Source: Natronolimnohabitans sp. A-GB9
Lineage (GTDB): Archaea; Halobacteriota; Halobacteria; Halobacteriales; Natrialbaceae
NCBI RefSeq assembly: GCF_030848565.1
Contig: NZ_JAVDDV010000001.1
Location: forward strand, 310,001-374,000
DNA length: 64,000 nt
Direction of reading: 5' to 3'
Part shown: positions 25,546-34,338 of the stretch, piece by piece
How the letters are laid out: each line of letters begins with the position of its first letter
How positions within the stretch are numbered: position 1 is the stretch's first letter
Made by a program: the position numbers and the translations under genes
Notes under the pieces: model-generated
Seen by the model: the letters and a program-made list of their open reading frames with translations, nothing else
What the model was told of the DNA's origin: nothing
The model's database searches: none

Positions 25546-26127
25546 TCAGATACGGTTCTCCCGATAGATCGACGCGGCATCGTAATCGATCTCGTCGAAC
25601 TCGATGATATCGTCCTCGGTCAGTTCTTCTGGCTCCCACCCCTCGACGAACTCGAGGGCGTCGTCCTCGTCGGCGAACGTCCGCGGGTTGATCGTCATCG
25701 GGTCGTCGATCGTCGTCGAGTCAGTGATGAGGACGAAGTGTGCGTCGGTGGCGTCGACGAGATCCCCCGTTCCGGAGTCGACCGCCCAGGCGCCGGCGAC
25801 GTCCGAGTCGGCCGTGTTCGCGACGAGGTAGGCGAACAGACAGCCCGTGGTATCGAAGACAGCACCCTCCCCGTTCTCGTGGGCGAGCTGTGCGTACCAC
25901 TGCGAGTAGTTAGACGGCGTCATCGCACAGACCGGACAGCTCTGGTCGTCCGTAAACTCGATCGGTTCGTCGCCGGGGTGGTCCTCGACGTTCGGGTCGT
26001 ACGCCTGTGCCCCGTTATCGCCACCGTCGTCGTCACTGGCGCAGCCGGCGACGGCGACCACCGCACCCGTCCCGAGCAGCCCCAACAGCTCCCGGCGGTC
26101 GAGCGCTCGGACGTCGTGTCCACACAT
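25546..26127 (-). CDS. NosL-like lipoprotein (copper-site accessory)
   Basis: A 193-residue protein. Near the N-terminus LDRRELLGLLGTGAVVAVAGC is a Tat-type signal (RRELL) ending in the lipobox VAGC, split here as signal plus lipobox. The mature part has CPVCAMTPSNYSQWYAQLAH, the NosL signature in which the Cys/Met cluster binds Cu(I), and AWAVDSGTGDLVDATDAHFV plus DDPMTINP. NosL delivers copper to nitrous oxide reductase in denitrifiers, but stand-alone NosL proteins in haloarchaea have no proven partner and no nos genes are nearby. The start at 26127 places the Arg pair correctly; an upstream start at 26154 is possible. Confidence 0.88.
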   Translation of the reverse strand: MCGHDVRALDRRELLGLLGTGAVVAVAGCASDDDGGDNGAQAYDPNVEDHPGDEPIEFTDDQSCPVCAMTPSNYSQWYAQLAHENGEGAVFDTTGCLFAYLVANTADSDVAGAWAVDSGTGDLVDATDAHFVLITDSTTIDDPMTINPRTFADEDDALEFVEGWEPEELTEDDIIEFDEIDYDAASIYRENRI

Positions 26128-26229
26128 ACGCGCTAGTACCGATCCAACCGGCAAAACGACCCTGGTTCGATCGTTGATACGGACGGTGGTCCGTACGAAG
26201 CGTTCGCGAGTCGGCGATCGACGACACAG

Positions 26230-26727
26230 TCACTCGAGTCTGGCCTTCGTCCGCCGGTGGCGGGCCCGAAACATCGCCTCGAGGCCGACCGTCGAAAGCG
26301 GTGTCGCCGCGCCGACGAGCCGCCCGATGCCGGCGACGTCGCTGCCGGGGAGGTCATAGTCGACGTGATCTCGGAGGACCGTCCGGTCGCCGTTGGCGTA
26401 GAACGCGTGGGTGTGGACCCACCGCTCGAACGGCCCGTGGAGCATCTCGTCGCGAAAGAACGCGGCTCCATCGGTTCGTTCTCGTGCGGTGATCCGCGAC
26501 GTCGTGTACTGTGGCGGGCCGATCCCGAACGGGCGGATCGACAGCGCGACCTCACTACCGGCCACGAGCCGGTCCGGATCCGTCTCGCCGGCGGGTCCGA
26601 TCACCGACTCGACGCGCAACCCCATCCAGCCGGGGGTAACGGCTTCCAGTCCCTCGATTTGCGAATAGAACTGCCAGACGTCGGCAAGCGGTGCGTCGAT
26701 CGTCGTCCGACGCTCGTAGACGGACAT
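26230..26727 (-). CDS. SRPBCC (START-like) family protein
   Basis: A 165-residue protein starting MSVYERRTTIDAPLADVWQF, the typical first strand and helix of the SRPBCC/polyketide-cyclase fold, followed by LEAVTPGWMGLRVES, the long beta stretch SITARERTDGAAFFRDEM with FERWVHTHAFYANG, and a C-terminal helix with LEAMFRARHRR. It would bind a hydrophobic ligand in a deep pocket. The role is not known. The ATG at 26727 is preferred over 26769. Confidence 0.85.
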   Translation of the reverse strand: MSVYERRTTIDAPLADVWQFYSQIEGLEAVTPGWMGLRVESVIGPAGETDPDRLVAGSEVALSIRPFGIGPPQYTTSRITARERTDGAAFFRDEMLHGPFERWVHTHAFYANGDRTVLRDHVDYDLPGSDVAGIGRLVGAATPLSTVGLEAMFRARHRRTKARLE

Positions 26728-26793
26728 CGAACGGTCATACACCGTCGACCGTGAAAACGAGACGGCCAAACGACACCAAAACTGCGCGACGGA

Positions 26794-27222
26794 TTACTTC
26801 AGGCGTTCCTGCAGAAACGACGGGTGGGCAGCAGTGACACCCTCGATCTCGAGTAGTTTCTCGGAGATGATATCACCCAGCGCGTCGCCGTCCTCGGCGC
26901 GGACCTCGGCCATCAGCATGTGGTCTCCACTCGAGCTATACAGCGCCTCGATCTCCGCGAGATCTTTCAATGCCTTCGTCGCCTCGACGTAGCGTTCGCT
27001 GGCCACGTCGATCCCAACCATCGCGATGGTCTGACTCGAGAGCTTCTTCGGATCGATGTCGGCCGAGTAGCCGACGATGACCCCCTCGTCCTCGAGTTGG
27101 TTGATATACTTTCGCACGGTCGGTTTCGAGACGTTCGCCCTGTCGGCGATTTCGGCGTAGGACGCCTGGGCATCCTCTTCGAGCACCTCGAGGATGCGAT
27201 CTTCCGTCGCCTGTGTACTCAT
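26794..27222 (-). CDS. Lrp/AsnC-family transcriptional regulator
   Basis: A 142-residue two-domain regulator. N-terminal HTH: TEDRILEVLEEDAQASYAEI, ADRANVSKPTVRKYINQLED, then the RAM/AsnC ligand domain GYSADIDPKKL, TIAMVGIDVASERYVEATKAL, YSSSGDHMLMAEVRAED. It likely forms dimers or octamers and senses an amino acid or related metabolite. It is divergent from the small membrane protein at 27386; the korAB genes lie 650 bases away, so a local link to 2-oxoacid metabolism is possible but unproven. Confidence 0.93.
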   Translation of the reverse strand: MSTQATEDRILEVLEEDAQASYAEIADRANVSKPTVRKYINQLEDEGVIVGYSADIDPKKLSSQTIAMVGIDVASERYVEATKALKDLAEIEALYSSSGDHMLMAEVRAEDGDALGDIISEKLLEIEGVTAAHPSFLQERLK

Positions 27223-27385
27223 AGTAGTAGGTTTTGCTCCGACAGGAAAATATCTTTTGTATACGAAAACGTCGGATTACCTGAATCATTGTTCGACTAC
27301 GTGAAAGCAATATTTGCGGAAACGCCCGAGACCGTTCCCGCAAATGATCGTCGGATTTATTCATGCGCCCCGCCGACACCCGCCG

Positions 27386-27709
27386 ATGGTCGACGCCAAC
27401 GTGTTTCTGGGTCTGTTCTGGATCTTCTGTGGGCTCATCATCCTTGCCCCGGCTGTCCTGATCGCGTTTCGCGGCCGAGCGGATCTCCACGTCCACTACG
27501 ACGACGACGTAGATCCCGAGTACGTCTCGCGCCGGGCCGGCGCGACGGCACTCCTCATGGGCATCTTGGTCGTCGGTTACGGTGTCCACCAGCTGTTGTA
27601 CGGCTTCTCCCCGACGGCGTTTGGTGGCCTCATCGTCGCACTGGTCGTGCTGAGCCAACTGACGAAACGGTTCGCACAGGGGTGGGGGTACAGCGGGGCG
27701 GACGACTGA
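27386..27709 (+). CDS. Small membrane protein, unknown function
   Basis: A 107-residue protein starting MVDANVFLGLFWIFCGLIIL, with three hydrophobic segments at about residues 6-28, 53-72 and 76-94, and an acidic hydrophilic loop (YDDDVDPEYVS) between the first two. No family recognised. Its ATG lies in a divergent promoter region shared with the Lrp gene. Confidence 0.7.
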   Translation: MVDANVFLGLFWIFCGLIILAPAVLIAFRGRADLHVHYDDDVDPEYVSRRAGATALLMGILVVGYGVHQLLYGFSPTAFGGLIVALVVLSQLTKRFAQGWGYSGADD

Positions 27710-27873
27710 TTCATGGAGTAACCGCTTCGACTACCGATCTCGAATCACCAGGCGCTGGCACTCGCGTGTCCGGACTCGAGGGGCTCACGTATCTGGACTC
27801 GAAACGTCTACGCACCACTCGAGGGAGGTGACCTGGACTGGTCGAAAAAACGGTGGTTGGACTGTCGGTTCGG

Positions 27874-28809
27874 TTACTTGTGTCGGTCGAGCAGGTCGTA
27901 GCTACGCTCCCACTCGGCGTCGTCGTCGAAGTACCGCTCGGCGAGCGGTTCGTCGGGCATCTCGCCGACGGCTGCCTTCTCTTCGGTGTAAGACGGTCGG
28001 TCCTCGTCGACGTAGTACCGTCCCGTCAGGACGGTGCCCTCGTTGAGGACGTCCTCGGTCTCGCGCATCATCTCGGCGGCCTCGCCCCGGTCCGTGTGGT
28101 CGAAGTCGTAATCGTCGGACTCCTGGACGTCGATGTAGGGGACGTACTGGCGTGCGTCCTTGTTCCAGGTCGGACACTGGGTCAGGAAGTCGACGTGGGC
28201 GAAGCCGTCGTGTTCGATGGCTTCCTTGATGATCTCCTTGGCCTGGTTGGGGTTGACCGCAGCGGTACGGGCGATGTAGCTCGCACCGGCGTTCAGCGAC
28301 GTCGACAGCGGTCGCAGCGGCGTCTTCGCGCTGCCGGATGGCTGGGTCTTGGACTTGTGACCCTTCGGGCTCGTCGGGGAGGTCTGACCCTTCGTCAGCC
28401 CGAAGATCTCGTTGTTGAACACGATGTAGGTCATGTCGTGGTTCTCCCGGGCCGTGTGGATGAAGTGGTTGCCACCGATCCCGTAGCCGTCACCGTCTCC
28501 GCCAGCGGCGATGACCTCGAGTTCGGGGTTGGCGAGTTTGGCGGCACGGGCCACGGGCAGCGAACGACCGTGGATCGTGTGGAAACCGTACGTGTCCAGA
28601 TAGCTGTTCAGCTTGCCGGAACAACCGATCCCGGTGACCGTCAGGACCTCCTCAGGGTTTTTCCCGACCTCAGGGAGGGCCTGTTTCAGCGACTTCAGGA
28701 CGCCGAAGTCGCCACAGCCCGGACACCAGGTCGGCTGCGGTTCGACACCAGGGGTAAACTCGTCCCGGTCGATCTCCCGTTCCTCACCGATTGCGTTGAA
28801 TGCACTCAT
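27874..28809 (-). CDS. korB: 2-oxoacid:ferredoxin oxidoreductase, beta subunit
   Basis: The thiamine-diphosphate subunit of an oxidoreductase that turns a 2-oxoacid and CoA into acyl-CoA with ferredoxin as acceptor. The 311-residue protein has PTWCPGCGDFGVLKSLKQAL near the N-terminus, GIGCSGKLNSYLDTYGFHTI, and the TPP/Mg motif GGDGDGYGIGGNHFIH. Its start lies 3 bases after the korA stop in the direction of transcription (korA stop 28813, korB start 28809), so the two are one operon. Haloarchaea have pyruvate (Por) and 2-oxoglutarate (Kor) versions; this one resembles KorB, but the substrate is not certain. Confidence 0.93.
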   Translation of the reverse strand: MSAFNAIGEEREIDRDEFTPGVEPQPTWCPGCGDFGVLKSLKQALPEVGKNPEEVLTVTGIGCSGKLNSYLDTYGFHTIHGRSLPVARAAKLANPELEVIAAGGDGDGYGIGGNHFIHTARENHDMTYIVFNNEIFGLTKGQTSPTSPKGHKSKTQPSGSAKTPLRPLSTSLNAGASYIARTAAVNPNQAKEIIKEAIEHDGFAHVDFLTQCPTWNKDARQYVPYIDVQESDDYDFDHTDRGEAAEMMRETEDVLNEGTVLTGRYYVDEDRPSYTEEKAAVGEMPDEPLAERYFDDDAEWERSYDLLDRHK

Positions 28810-28812
28810 TGT

Positions 28813-30717
28813 TCAGTCACCTGCAGCGGGTTCGATTCGTACCTGTGCGGTTGGCTGGCGGTCCTCGTCGGCCAGGTTGACCTCGTAGCCCTCGACGATC
28901 TCGGCGGGCTCGAAGGGGTTGCCGTTGAACTTCAGCAGGCTGGTCATCTTGTCGCCAAACCGGCCCAGCTCCTTCTGGATCAGTCCGCGGAACTGTGCGG
29001 TGGCGTTCATCTCGACGACCATCGCCTCGTCGACGCTCTCTAGGAACTCCGTCACTTCCTTCTCGGCAAACGGCATCATATCCGAGACGCTGAGTCCTTT
29101 GACCGAGTGACCGTTCTCGTTCAGGCGCTCGATGGCCTCCTCGACGGCACCCTGGGAGGAGCCCCACGTGATGATGCCGTACTCGGCATCCTCCTCGCCG
29201 AAGTAGGTCTGCGTGGAGTCGCGTTCCTCGTCGAGTTCCTCACGGATCGCCTCGAGTTTCTCGAGGCGCCGTTCCATCTGAGCGACGCGGTTGTCGGGGT
29301 CTTCGCTGATGTGCCCGACCGGCGAGTGCTCGTTGCCGGTCGCGAGATAGCGCCCGCCCTTCTGGCCGGGGATCGAGCGCTTTGCGACGCCGTCTTCGGC
29401 GGTCTCGTAGTTGAACCGTTTGAACTTCCCGGAGGCGTCGTGGGCGGCCTCTTTCAGTTCCTCCTCGGTCATCGTCGAACCCAGGTCCGGCGACGGTTCG
29501 CGGTCGAAAAAGTCGACGTCGACGTTTTTGTTCTCACCGGAGAGCTTCTGGTCGTAGATGACGATCGCCGGGATCTGGTAGTCCCAGGCGATGTCGAAGG
29601 CCAGACGCGTCTGCTCGTAGGCCTCCTCGATGGTACCCGGCGCGAAGACGACACGCTGGGAGTCGCCCTGGCTCGTATAGAGGACGTGTTCCAGGTCGGC
29701 CTGTTCGGGCTTGGTCGGCATCCCCGTCGAGGGGCCAGCACGCATCGACTCGACGAGCACGACCGGCGTCTCGGTCATCTCGGCGAGTCCGAGCGGTTCG
29801 CTCATCAGCGCGAAGCCACCGCCGGAGGAACCGGACATGGCCTTGACGCCAGCGTGGCTGGCACCCACCGCGAGCGCGGCCGCGGCGATCTCGTCTTCGA
29901 CCTGTTCGGAGACGCCACCCATATCGGGGAAGTTCTGGCTGAGGATCGTAAAGACGTCCGTCCACGGCGTCATCGGGTAGCCGGCGATAAAGCGACAGCC
30001 GGCGTCGATCGCGCCGTAGGCGATCGCGTTCGATCCGGACAGAAGCGCCTGTTCGTTCTCGTGTTCGCCCTCGGGTGCACGCAGCTCGTGTTCGAAGTCG
30101 TACTCCTCGGAGACCGTATCGTAGGCCTCGTGGAGGATCTCGATGTTGGCCTCGAGGATGTCCCCGCCCATGGCGTCGGCCATCAGGTCCTTGATGTGCT
30201 CGAGTTCCATGTCGAGCAACGCCGCCGTGGCACCTACGCCGGCGGTGTTGCGCATGACTTCGCGGCCGTGTTCTTTCGCGAGGCCGCGGAGGTCCATCGG
30301 ATAGACGTGCCACCCGTTCTCCTCGGCGCGTTCGTGGAGGTCGATCTCTTCGACGTCCTCCTCGCTGATCAGACCCTCGTCGTAGATGATAACCCCGCCT
30401 TCGCGAAGGTCGTCTAGGTTCTCCGACAGCGGCTTGATCTCCTCGTTACCGTAGTAGGCCTCCTCCTGTGGGTTGCGGGCGAACGAGTCGCCAAGCGCCA
30501 GCAGGAAGTTGTAGCCGTCACCACGGGACTGTACTTCGTGTTCTGCGGCTCGGATCTCGACGTACGTGTGGCCGCCGCGGATCCGCGACGGATAGTGTCG
30601 ATGGGTAAACACGTTGAGCCCCGAGCGCATCAGTGCCTTCGCGAAGTTCTGGCTCGTCGAGTCGATCCCGTCACCGGAACCGCCTGCGATTCGCCAGATG
30701 AGTTCGTCGTCGCTCAT
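28813..30717 (-). CDS. korA: 2-oxoacid:ferredoxin oxidoreductase, alpha subunit (gamma-alpha fusion)
   Basis: A 634-residue subunit. The N-terminal 190 residues are the fused gamma domain (WRIAGGSGDGIDSTSQNFAK, THRHYPSRIRGGHTYVEIR), followed by the pyrimidine-binding alpha domain (GSNAIAYGAIDAGCRFIAGY, GVKAMSGSSGGGFALMSEPL, VVLVESMRAGPSTGMPTKPE) and a C-terminal domain with YGIITWGSSQGAVEEAI. The start at 30717 gives MSDDELIWRIAGG; an extension to 30825 is open but non-acidic and overlaps the promoter. It replaces the pyruvate dehydrogenase-type complexes in central metabolism of haloarchaea. Confidence 0.95.
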   Translation of the reverse strand: MSDDELIWRIAGGSGDGIDSTSQNFAKALMRSGLNVFTHRHYPSRIRGGHTYVEIRAAEHEVQSRGDGYNFLLALGDSFARNPQEEAYYGNEEIKPLSENLDDLREGGVIIYDEGLISEEDVEEIDLHERAEENGWHVYPMDLRGLAKEHGREVMRNTAGVGATAALLDMELEHIKDLMADAMGGDILEANIEILHEAYDTVSEEYDFEHELRAPEGEHENEQALLSGSNAIAYGAIDAGCRFIAGYPMTPWTDVFTILSQNFPDMGGVSEQVEDEIAAAALAVGASHAGVKAMSGSSGGGFALMSEPLGLAEMTETPVVLVESMRAGPSTGMPTKPEQADLEHVLYTSQGDSQRVVFAPGTIEEAYEQTRLAFDIAWDYQIPAIVIYDQKLSGENKNVDVDFFDREPSPDLGSTMTEEELKEAAHDASGKFKRFNYETAEDGVAKRSIPGQKGGRYLATGNEHSPVGHISEDPDNRVAQMERRLEKLEAIREELDEERDSTQTYFGEEDAEYGIITWGSSQGAVEEAIERLNENGHSVKGLSVSDMMPFAEKEVTEFLESVDEAMVVEMNATAQFRGLIQKELGRFGDKMTSLLKFNGNPFEPAEIVEGYEVNLADEDRQPTAQVRIEPAAGD

Positions 30718-31031
30718 AGGTAAATCAGTGGCCAGTGGCCAACCGTACCTCGATTTCGCCCTATGTGAACTAAAGCCTTTGCTATATATTGCCATATATC
30801 GATCGTTAAGAATGAACAACCACACAATATATGGGATGAAAGACCATGATCATCCATCGGTATTGGCAATCGGGTTTGTATTTGTGACGATGCGGTCAGT
30901 GTTCGTGAAGGGAGATATCCGGAGTATTGCACGAACGAGAATCGGGATGTCCGGATATCTGTGGCGACGGGACAACAAACGCCAACCCGTACCGTGCTAC
31001 TCGAGAAATCGGAAACCGCAGCGCCGACGCG
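30718..31031. promoter_or_regulatory. Intergenic region between korA and aroC with korA promoter candidates
   Basis: Near the korA start there is TGGCCAGTGGCCA (30729-30741), an imperfect palindrome that could be an operator, and a TATA-rich near-palindrome CTATATATTGCCATATATCG (30782-30801) that would be the TATA region on the minus strand. The remaining stretch (30830-31030) shows no convincing gene. Confidence 0.5.
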
Positions 31032-32234
31032 CTACTCGTTGCGCGGGTTACTCGGGTGGTAGTCAGTGTCGTACTCGCCGGGCTGATCGTCGACGCGGTC
31101 GGGATTGATCCGTCCCGACAGCAGCATGAAGTCGACTAGCGTCAGTGCGAGCATCGCCTCGACGACGGGAACGCCACGAGGCGGCAAGACGGGGTCGTGG
31201 CGGCCGATGACTTTCTCCTCTTTCAGTTCGCCTGTCTCCCAGTCGGCGGTCTGCTGGCTCTTCGGGATCGACGTCGGCGCGTGCAGCGTGACTTCGCCAT
31301 AGATCGGCTCACCACTCGAGATCCCCCCCTGAATGCCGCCGTGGTCGTTCTCGACCGGCGTCGGATTGCCCCACGTTCGCGGCTCGTCGCCGCTCTCGTC
31401 GTCCGAGGCGCGGTGCGCCTCGCTATCGTCGAACTCCCAGTCGTCGTTGCGCTCTTTACCCGTCCATTCGCGGGCTTCGCGCCCGAGGCCGAACTCGAAG
31501 GCCGTCGTCGCCGGAATCGCCATCATCGCCTGGCCCAGCCGCGCAGAGAGCGAATCGAAACGGGGCGCACCGAGCCCGACAGGGACACCCTGCGCCTCGA
31601 ACTCGATGCTGCCGCCGATCGAGTCGCCTTCCTCCTGGTACTCCTCGATCAGCTCCTGCATCTCCTCGGCCGTCTCGGGGTGAGCACACCGGACGTCGTT
31701 TTCCTCACTGTGCTCGAGCATCTCCTCGAAGCTCACCTCCGGTGCCTCGACGTCGCCGATGGAGTTGACGTGGGCCTTGAGTTCGATTCCCTCTCGTGCG
31801 AGTAGTTTCTTCGCGATGGCGCCCGCAGCGACCCAGTTGACCGTCTCGCGGGCCGACGAGCGACCGCCGCCGCCCCAGTTTCGCGTGCCGAACTTCGCCG
31901 AGTAGGTGAAGTCACCGTGGCTGGGCCGCGGTGCGGTGATGAATGGCTCGTACTTGCCCGAGCGGGCGTCTTTGTTCTGGATGACCAGCCCGATCGGCGT
32001 CCCGGTCGTGTAGCCGTCCTGGATGCCCGACTTGATCGAGACGTCGTCGGGTTCGCCGCGGCTGGTCGTGATCATCGACTGGCCCGGCTTGCGCCGATCT
32101 AGGTCCTCCTGAATGTCCTCCTCCGAGAGCTCGAGGCCGGCGGGACAGCCCGAGATGGTACAGCCCATCGCCTCGCCGTGGCTCTCACCGAACGTGGTCA
32201 CCTGGAAGAGGCGACCGAAACGGTTGCCGTTCAT
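31032..32234 (-). CDS. aroC: Chorismate synthase
   Basis: Last step of the shikimate pathway, using reduced FMN. The 400-residue protein starts MNGNRFGRLFQVTTFGESHG, the family N-terminus, and has RPSHGDFTYSAKFGTRNWGG, GGRSSARETVNWVAAGAIAK, PRFDSLSARLGQAMMAIPA and GGIQGGISSGEPI. Compared with bacterial AroC it contains an acidic insertion rich in D and E before GNPTPVENDHGG, a halophile feature. The start at 32234 is clear. aroA is 2.1 kb away on the same strand and tyrA at 43506, giving three aromatic-pathway genes in 13 kb. Confidence 0.97.
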   Translation of the reverse strand: MNGNRFGRLFQVTTFGESHGEAMGCTISGCPAGLELSEEDIQEDLDRRKPGQSMITTSRGEPDDVSIKSGIQDGYTTGTPIGLVIQNKDARSGKYEPFITAPRPSHGDFTYSAKFGTRNWGGGGRSSARETVNWVAAGAIAKKLLAREGIELKAHVNSIGDVEAPEVSFEEMLEHSEENDVRCAHPETAEEMQELIEEYQEEGDSIGGSIEFEAQGVPVGLGAPRFDSLSARLGQAMMAIPATTAFEFGLGREAREWTGKERNDDWEFDDSEAHRASDDESGDEPRTWGNPTPVENDHGGIQGGISSGEPIYGEVTLHAPTSIPKSQQTADWETGELKEEKVIGRHDPVLPPRGVPVVEAMLALTLVDFMLLSGRINPDRVDDQPGEYDTDYHPSNPRNE

Positions 32235-32541
32235 TACGGGTTCCTCGGAGACGGGGACACTTAGCGGTGCAGGATTCTTCGACGGGACGAGCAGCGATCG
32301 CCGCTCGACGGTGATCAACGCTTGGGTCCCGTTCGTCGCTTGCGGGTCGAGTCCTGCTCGGACATCGTCGGTCACTTCCTCTCGTACTACTCGTTTGGAA
32401 CTCGAAATCCACGTACAGGCAAGCAGTTACCGACGTCTTTTTCGTCTAATCCGATAAGTGTCAAAATTAGAATGATAAGTGTGGAGATTGCCGGCACATG
32501 TAGGTGATACGTCTATTTTGTTGGTCAGTAGCGGTCACTGT
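32235..32541. other. Intergenic region upstream of aroC
   Basis: A frame extends upstream of aroC to 32375, but it is not acidic and lacks family support. An AT-rich stretch at 32440-32520 should hold the promoter of the PRC-barrel gene at 32542. Nothing else is recognised. Confidence 0.5.
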
Positions 32542-32781
32542 ATGTGTGCTACGTTCACAGAAGACGACGAAGGGAAACGAGTTGTCGACGCAGACGGAGA
32601 AACGGTCGGGATCATCGAGTCAGTCGAAGCGGGAACTCCCCACGTTGCTCCTGATCCAGGAGTGACAGATACGATCAAATCAAAGCTTGGGTGGGGAGAG
32701 GCTGACGATGAAACCTACAGACTCGACGAGAATAATGTAGAGTCGGTTACAGGCGATGAAGTGCGCATAGAGCGATTCTAG
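32542..32781 (+). CDS. PRC-barrel-like small protein, second copy
   Basis: A 79-residue acidic protein starting MCATFTEDDEGKRVVDADGE. GKRVVDADGETVGIIESVEA followed by PHVAPDPGVTDTIKSKLGWG and a final strand NNVESVTGDEVRIERF matches the layout of the 90-residue protein at 2477 (EEDEGK..DV.GE.IGIV). Both probably form a single small beta barrel. It is convergent with the phosphodiesterase gene, and the 109-bp repeat lies between them. The function is unknown. Confidence 0.78.
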   Translation: MCATFTEDDEGKRVVDADGETVGIIESVEAGTPHVAPDPGVTDTIKSKLGWGEADDETYRLDENNVESVTGDEVRIERF

Positions 32782-32850
32782 AGGCCAGTTCGCGCGGTCA
32801 GTGCTACCGTGAACTCTCAGCTGGCCGCGAAACCGAATTTTCCGTGGTTC

Positions 32851-32959
32851 ATACTGTCGGACGGCAATCAGTGAACAGTCGGTCGTGACATCGCGGCCGT
32901 CACCCTCGGGGCGGTCACAATCGCGCGACAGATCGCCGACTCGTGCTGTCCGACAGTAT
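32851..32959. repeat. 109-bp palindromic element, copy 2
   Basis: Inverted ends ATACTGTCGGACGGCAA and GTGCTGTCCGACAGTAT, interior about 80 percent like copy 1 by eye. It fills the gap between two convergent genes, and its right end overlaps the stop codon of the phosphodiesterase gene (TGA at 32959-32961 on the minus strand). Confidence 0.78.
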
Positions 32960-34296
32960 CAGTTGCGACTCGAGTGACACAGCGATGCGAGATCGCTCGC
33001 CGCAAACGGCACCAGCATCTCGTCGGGATGGAGCCCACCGTGGACGCCGACCAACTCGAGGTGGTCCCGGTCGCTGCCGAACCAGACCGAGCGGTCGCGG
33101 TGACAGACCACGAGGTCACCCAGTCGCCGCCGAAACGTCTCGCTTGTGGGACCGTCACCGAAGAGACCACGCTCGAGGGCGTCTTCACGGGTGAAGATTC
33201 TGGCCTCGAGCTGCTCTTCGAGGATCGCCTGCACGCGATCGCGGGTCCGGTCGGGGTCACGCAGGTGGAGGTGGAGGTTCCGTGGACTCCCGGCGTACCG
33301 AACCGGCTCGCCCGTGGCGTGGCGCTCGAGGCGGGCCATAACCCCATCGTAGCGCTCGAGATCGACGTTTCGATCGGGATCGGTGTCGACGTGGCCGTGG
33401 TCGGCGGTGACGACGACGAGCGTCTCACCGGCGTCGGTGTCGTTACGGTCGAGCCGCGAGAGGGCGCGCTCGAGCGTGTCGAACGTCGTCGCGACGGTCT
33501 CTCGGTAAGCCGTGCTGTCGGTCCCGGAGGCGTGGGCGGCGGCGTCGATCTGGGGGAGATACGCAAACAGGGAAGCGGGATCGTCGGCGGCCGCGAACGC
33601 GTCCTCGAGTGCGTCGCCGAACCCCTCGATCACGTGATCGCGACGCGACTCGTGTTGGTGGTCACGATCGGAGAGCGAACCGGTATCGTCCGTGTTCTGG
33701 ACGTCGCGGTTCCACTGGTAGGAGTGGGCCACCGCACCGTCGTAGGTGTCGGCAAACGGGACGACGTGATGGGAGTCGATACCGGCGTCGGCGAGGGCGG
33801 GATAGATCGGCTCCCCCTCGAAGACCGCCTGTAGTTCGGGATCGACCGACTCGTCGCCGGCCTTGACCTCGCCCGTGAACGCCTCGTAGGAGGCGTCGGC
33901 AACCGGGTCGTAGATGTCCCAGCCGATGGCGCCGTGGGACGCGGGAAGGCGGCCGGTGTGGAAGGTCGTCATCGCCGCCGCCGTCTCGGAGGGATAGGTC
34001 GCAGTCAGCGGCGAGACGGTCCCTTCGGACTCGAGTCGCTCGAGCAGCGGGTGACTGTGGCGCTTCCAGAACTCGAGGCCGAAGCCGTCGACCACGACGA
34101 CGAGCACCCGATCGTAGACGTCACCGACGCCCTCGAGGACGTCGTCGGGCAGCGGCCGTCGAGCGACGCCGTCCGCGCCGAGTACCGAGGCGACTGTGTC
34201 CGGAACGCCGGCGAAACAGTAGCCGTCGTAGTCGGGAAACAGGTAGCCGTTCTCGGTTTGCCGATCGCGGAGGCGGCGCTCGAGATCGGTGCGCAT
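32959..34296 (-). CDS. Alkaline-phosphatase-superfamily phosphodiesterase/pyrophosphatase
   Basis: A 445-residue soluble protein of the type I phosphodiesterase / nucleotide pyrophosphatase group. VLVVVVDGFGLEFW supplies the first metal-binding Asp, ATYPSETAAAMTTFHTGRLP the nucleophile region (S/T after YP), ASHGAIGW and VVTADHGHVDT the Asp-His metal ligands. No signal peptide, so it acts in the cytoplasm. The substrate is unknown (nucleotide sugars or phospholipid head groups are common in the family). Its start is 42 bases from the end of aroA on the same strand. The stop codon is formed by the end of the 109-bp repeat. Confidence 0.9.
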   Translation of the reverse strand: MRTDLERRLRDRQTENGYLFPDYDGYCFAGVPDTVASVLGADGVARRPLPDDVLEGVGDVYDRVLVVVVDGFGLEFWKRHSHPLLERLESEGTVSPLTATYPSETAAAMTTFHTGRLPASHGAIGWDIYDPVADASYEAFTGEVKAGDESVDPELQAVFEGEPIYPALADAGIDSHHVVPFADTYDGAVAHSYQWNRDVQNTDDTGSLSDRDHQHESRRDHVIEGFGDALEDAFAAADDPASLFAYLPQIDAAAHASGTDSTAYRETVATTFDTLERALSRLDRNDTDAGETLVVVTADHGHVDTDPDRNVDLERYDGVMARLERHATGEPVRYAGSPRNLHLHLRDPDRTRDRVQAILEEQLEARIFTREDALERGLFGDGPTSETFRRRLGDLVVCHRDRSVWFGSDRDHLELVGVHGGLHPDEMLVPFAASDLASLCHSSRN

Positions 34297-34338
34297 GGCG
34301 TGACCTACGACGCGGAGCGGATAAGAATCGAGGGTTCG

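Noticed and set aside
25546-26127. Evidence for a denitrification cluster
   Set aside because: NosL-like protein alone; no nosZ, nosD, nosF or nosY nearby. The broken NosD-like beta-helix gene at 52473 is far away and lacks NosD-specific features.
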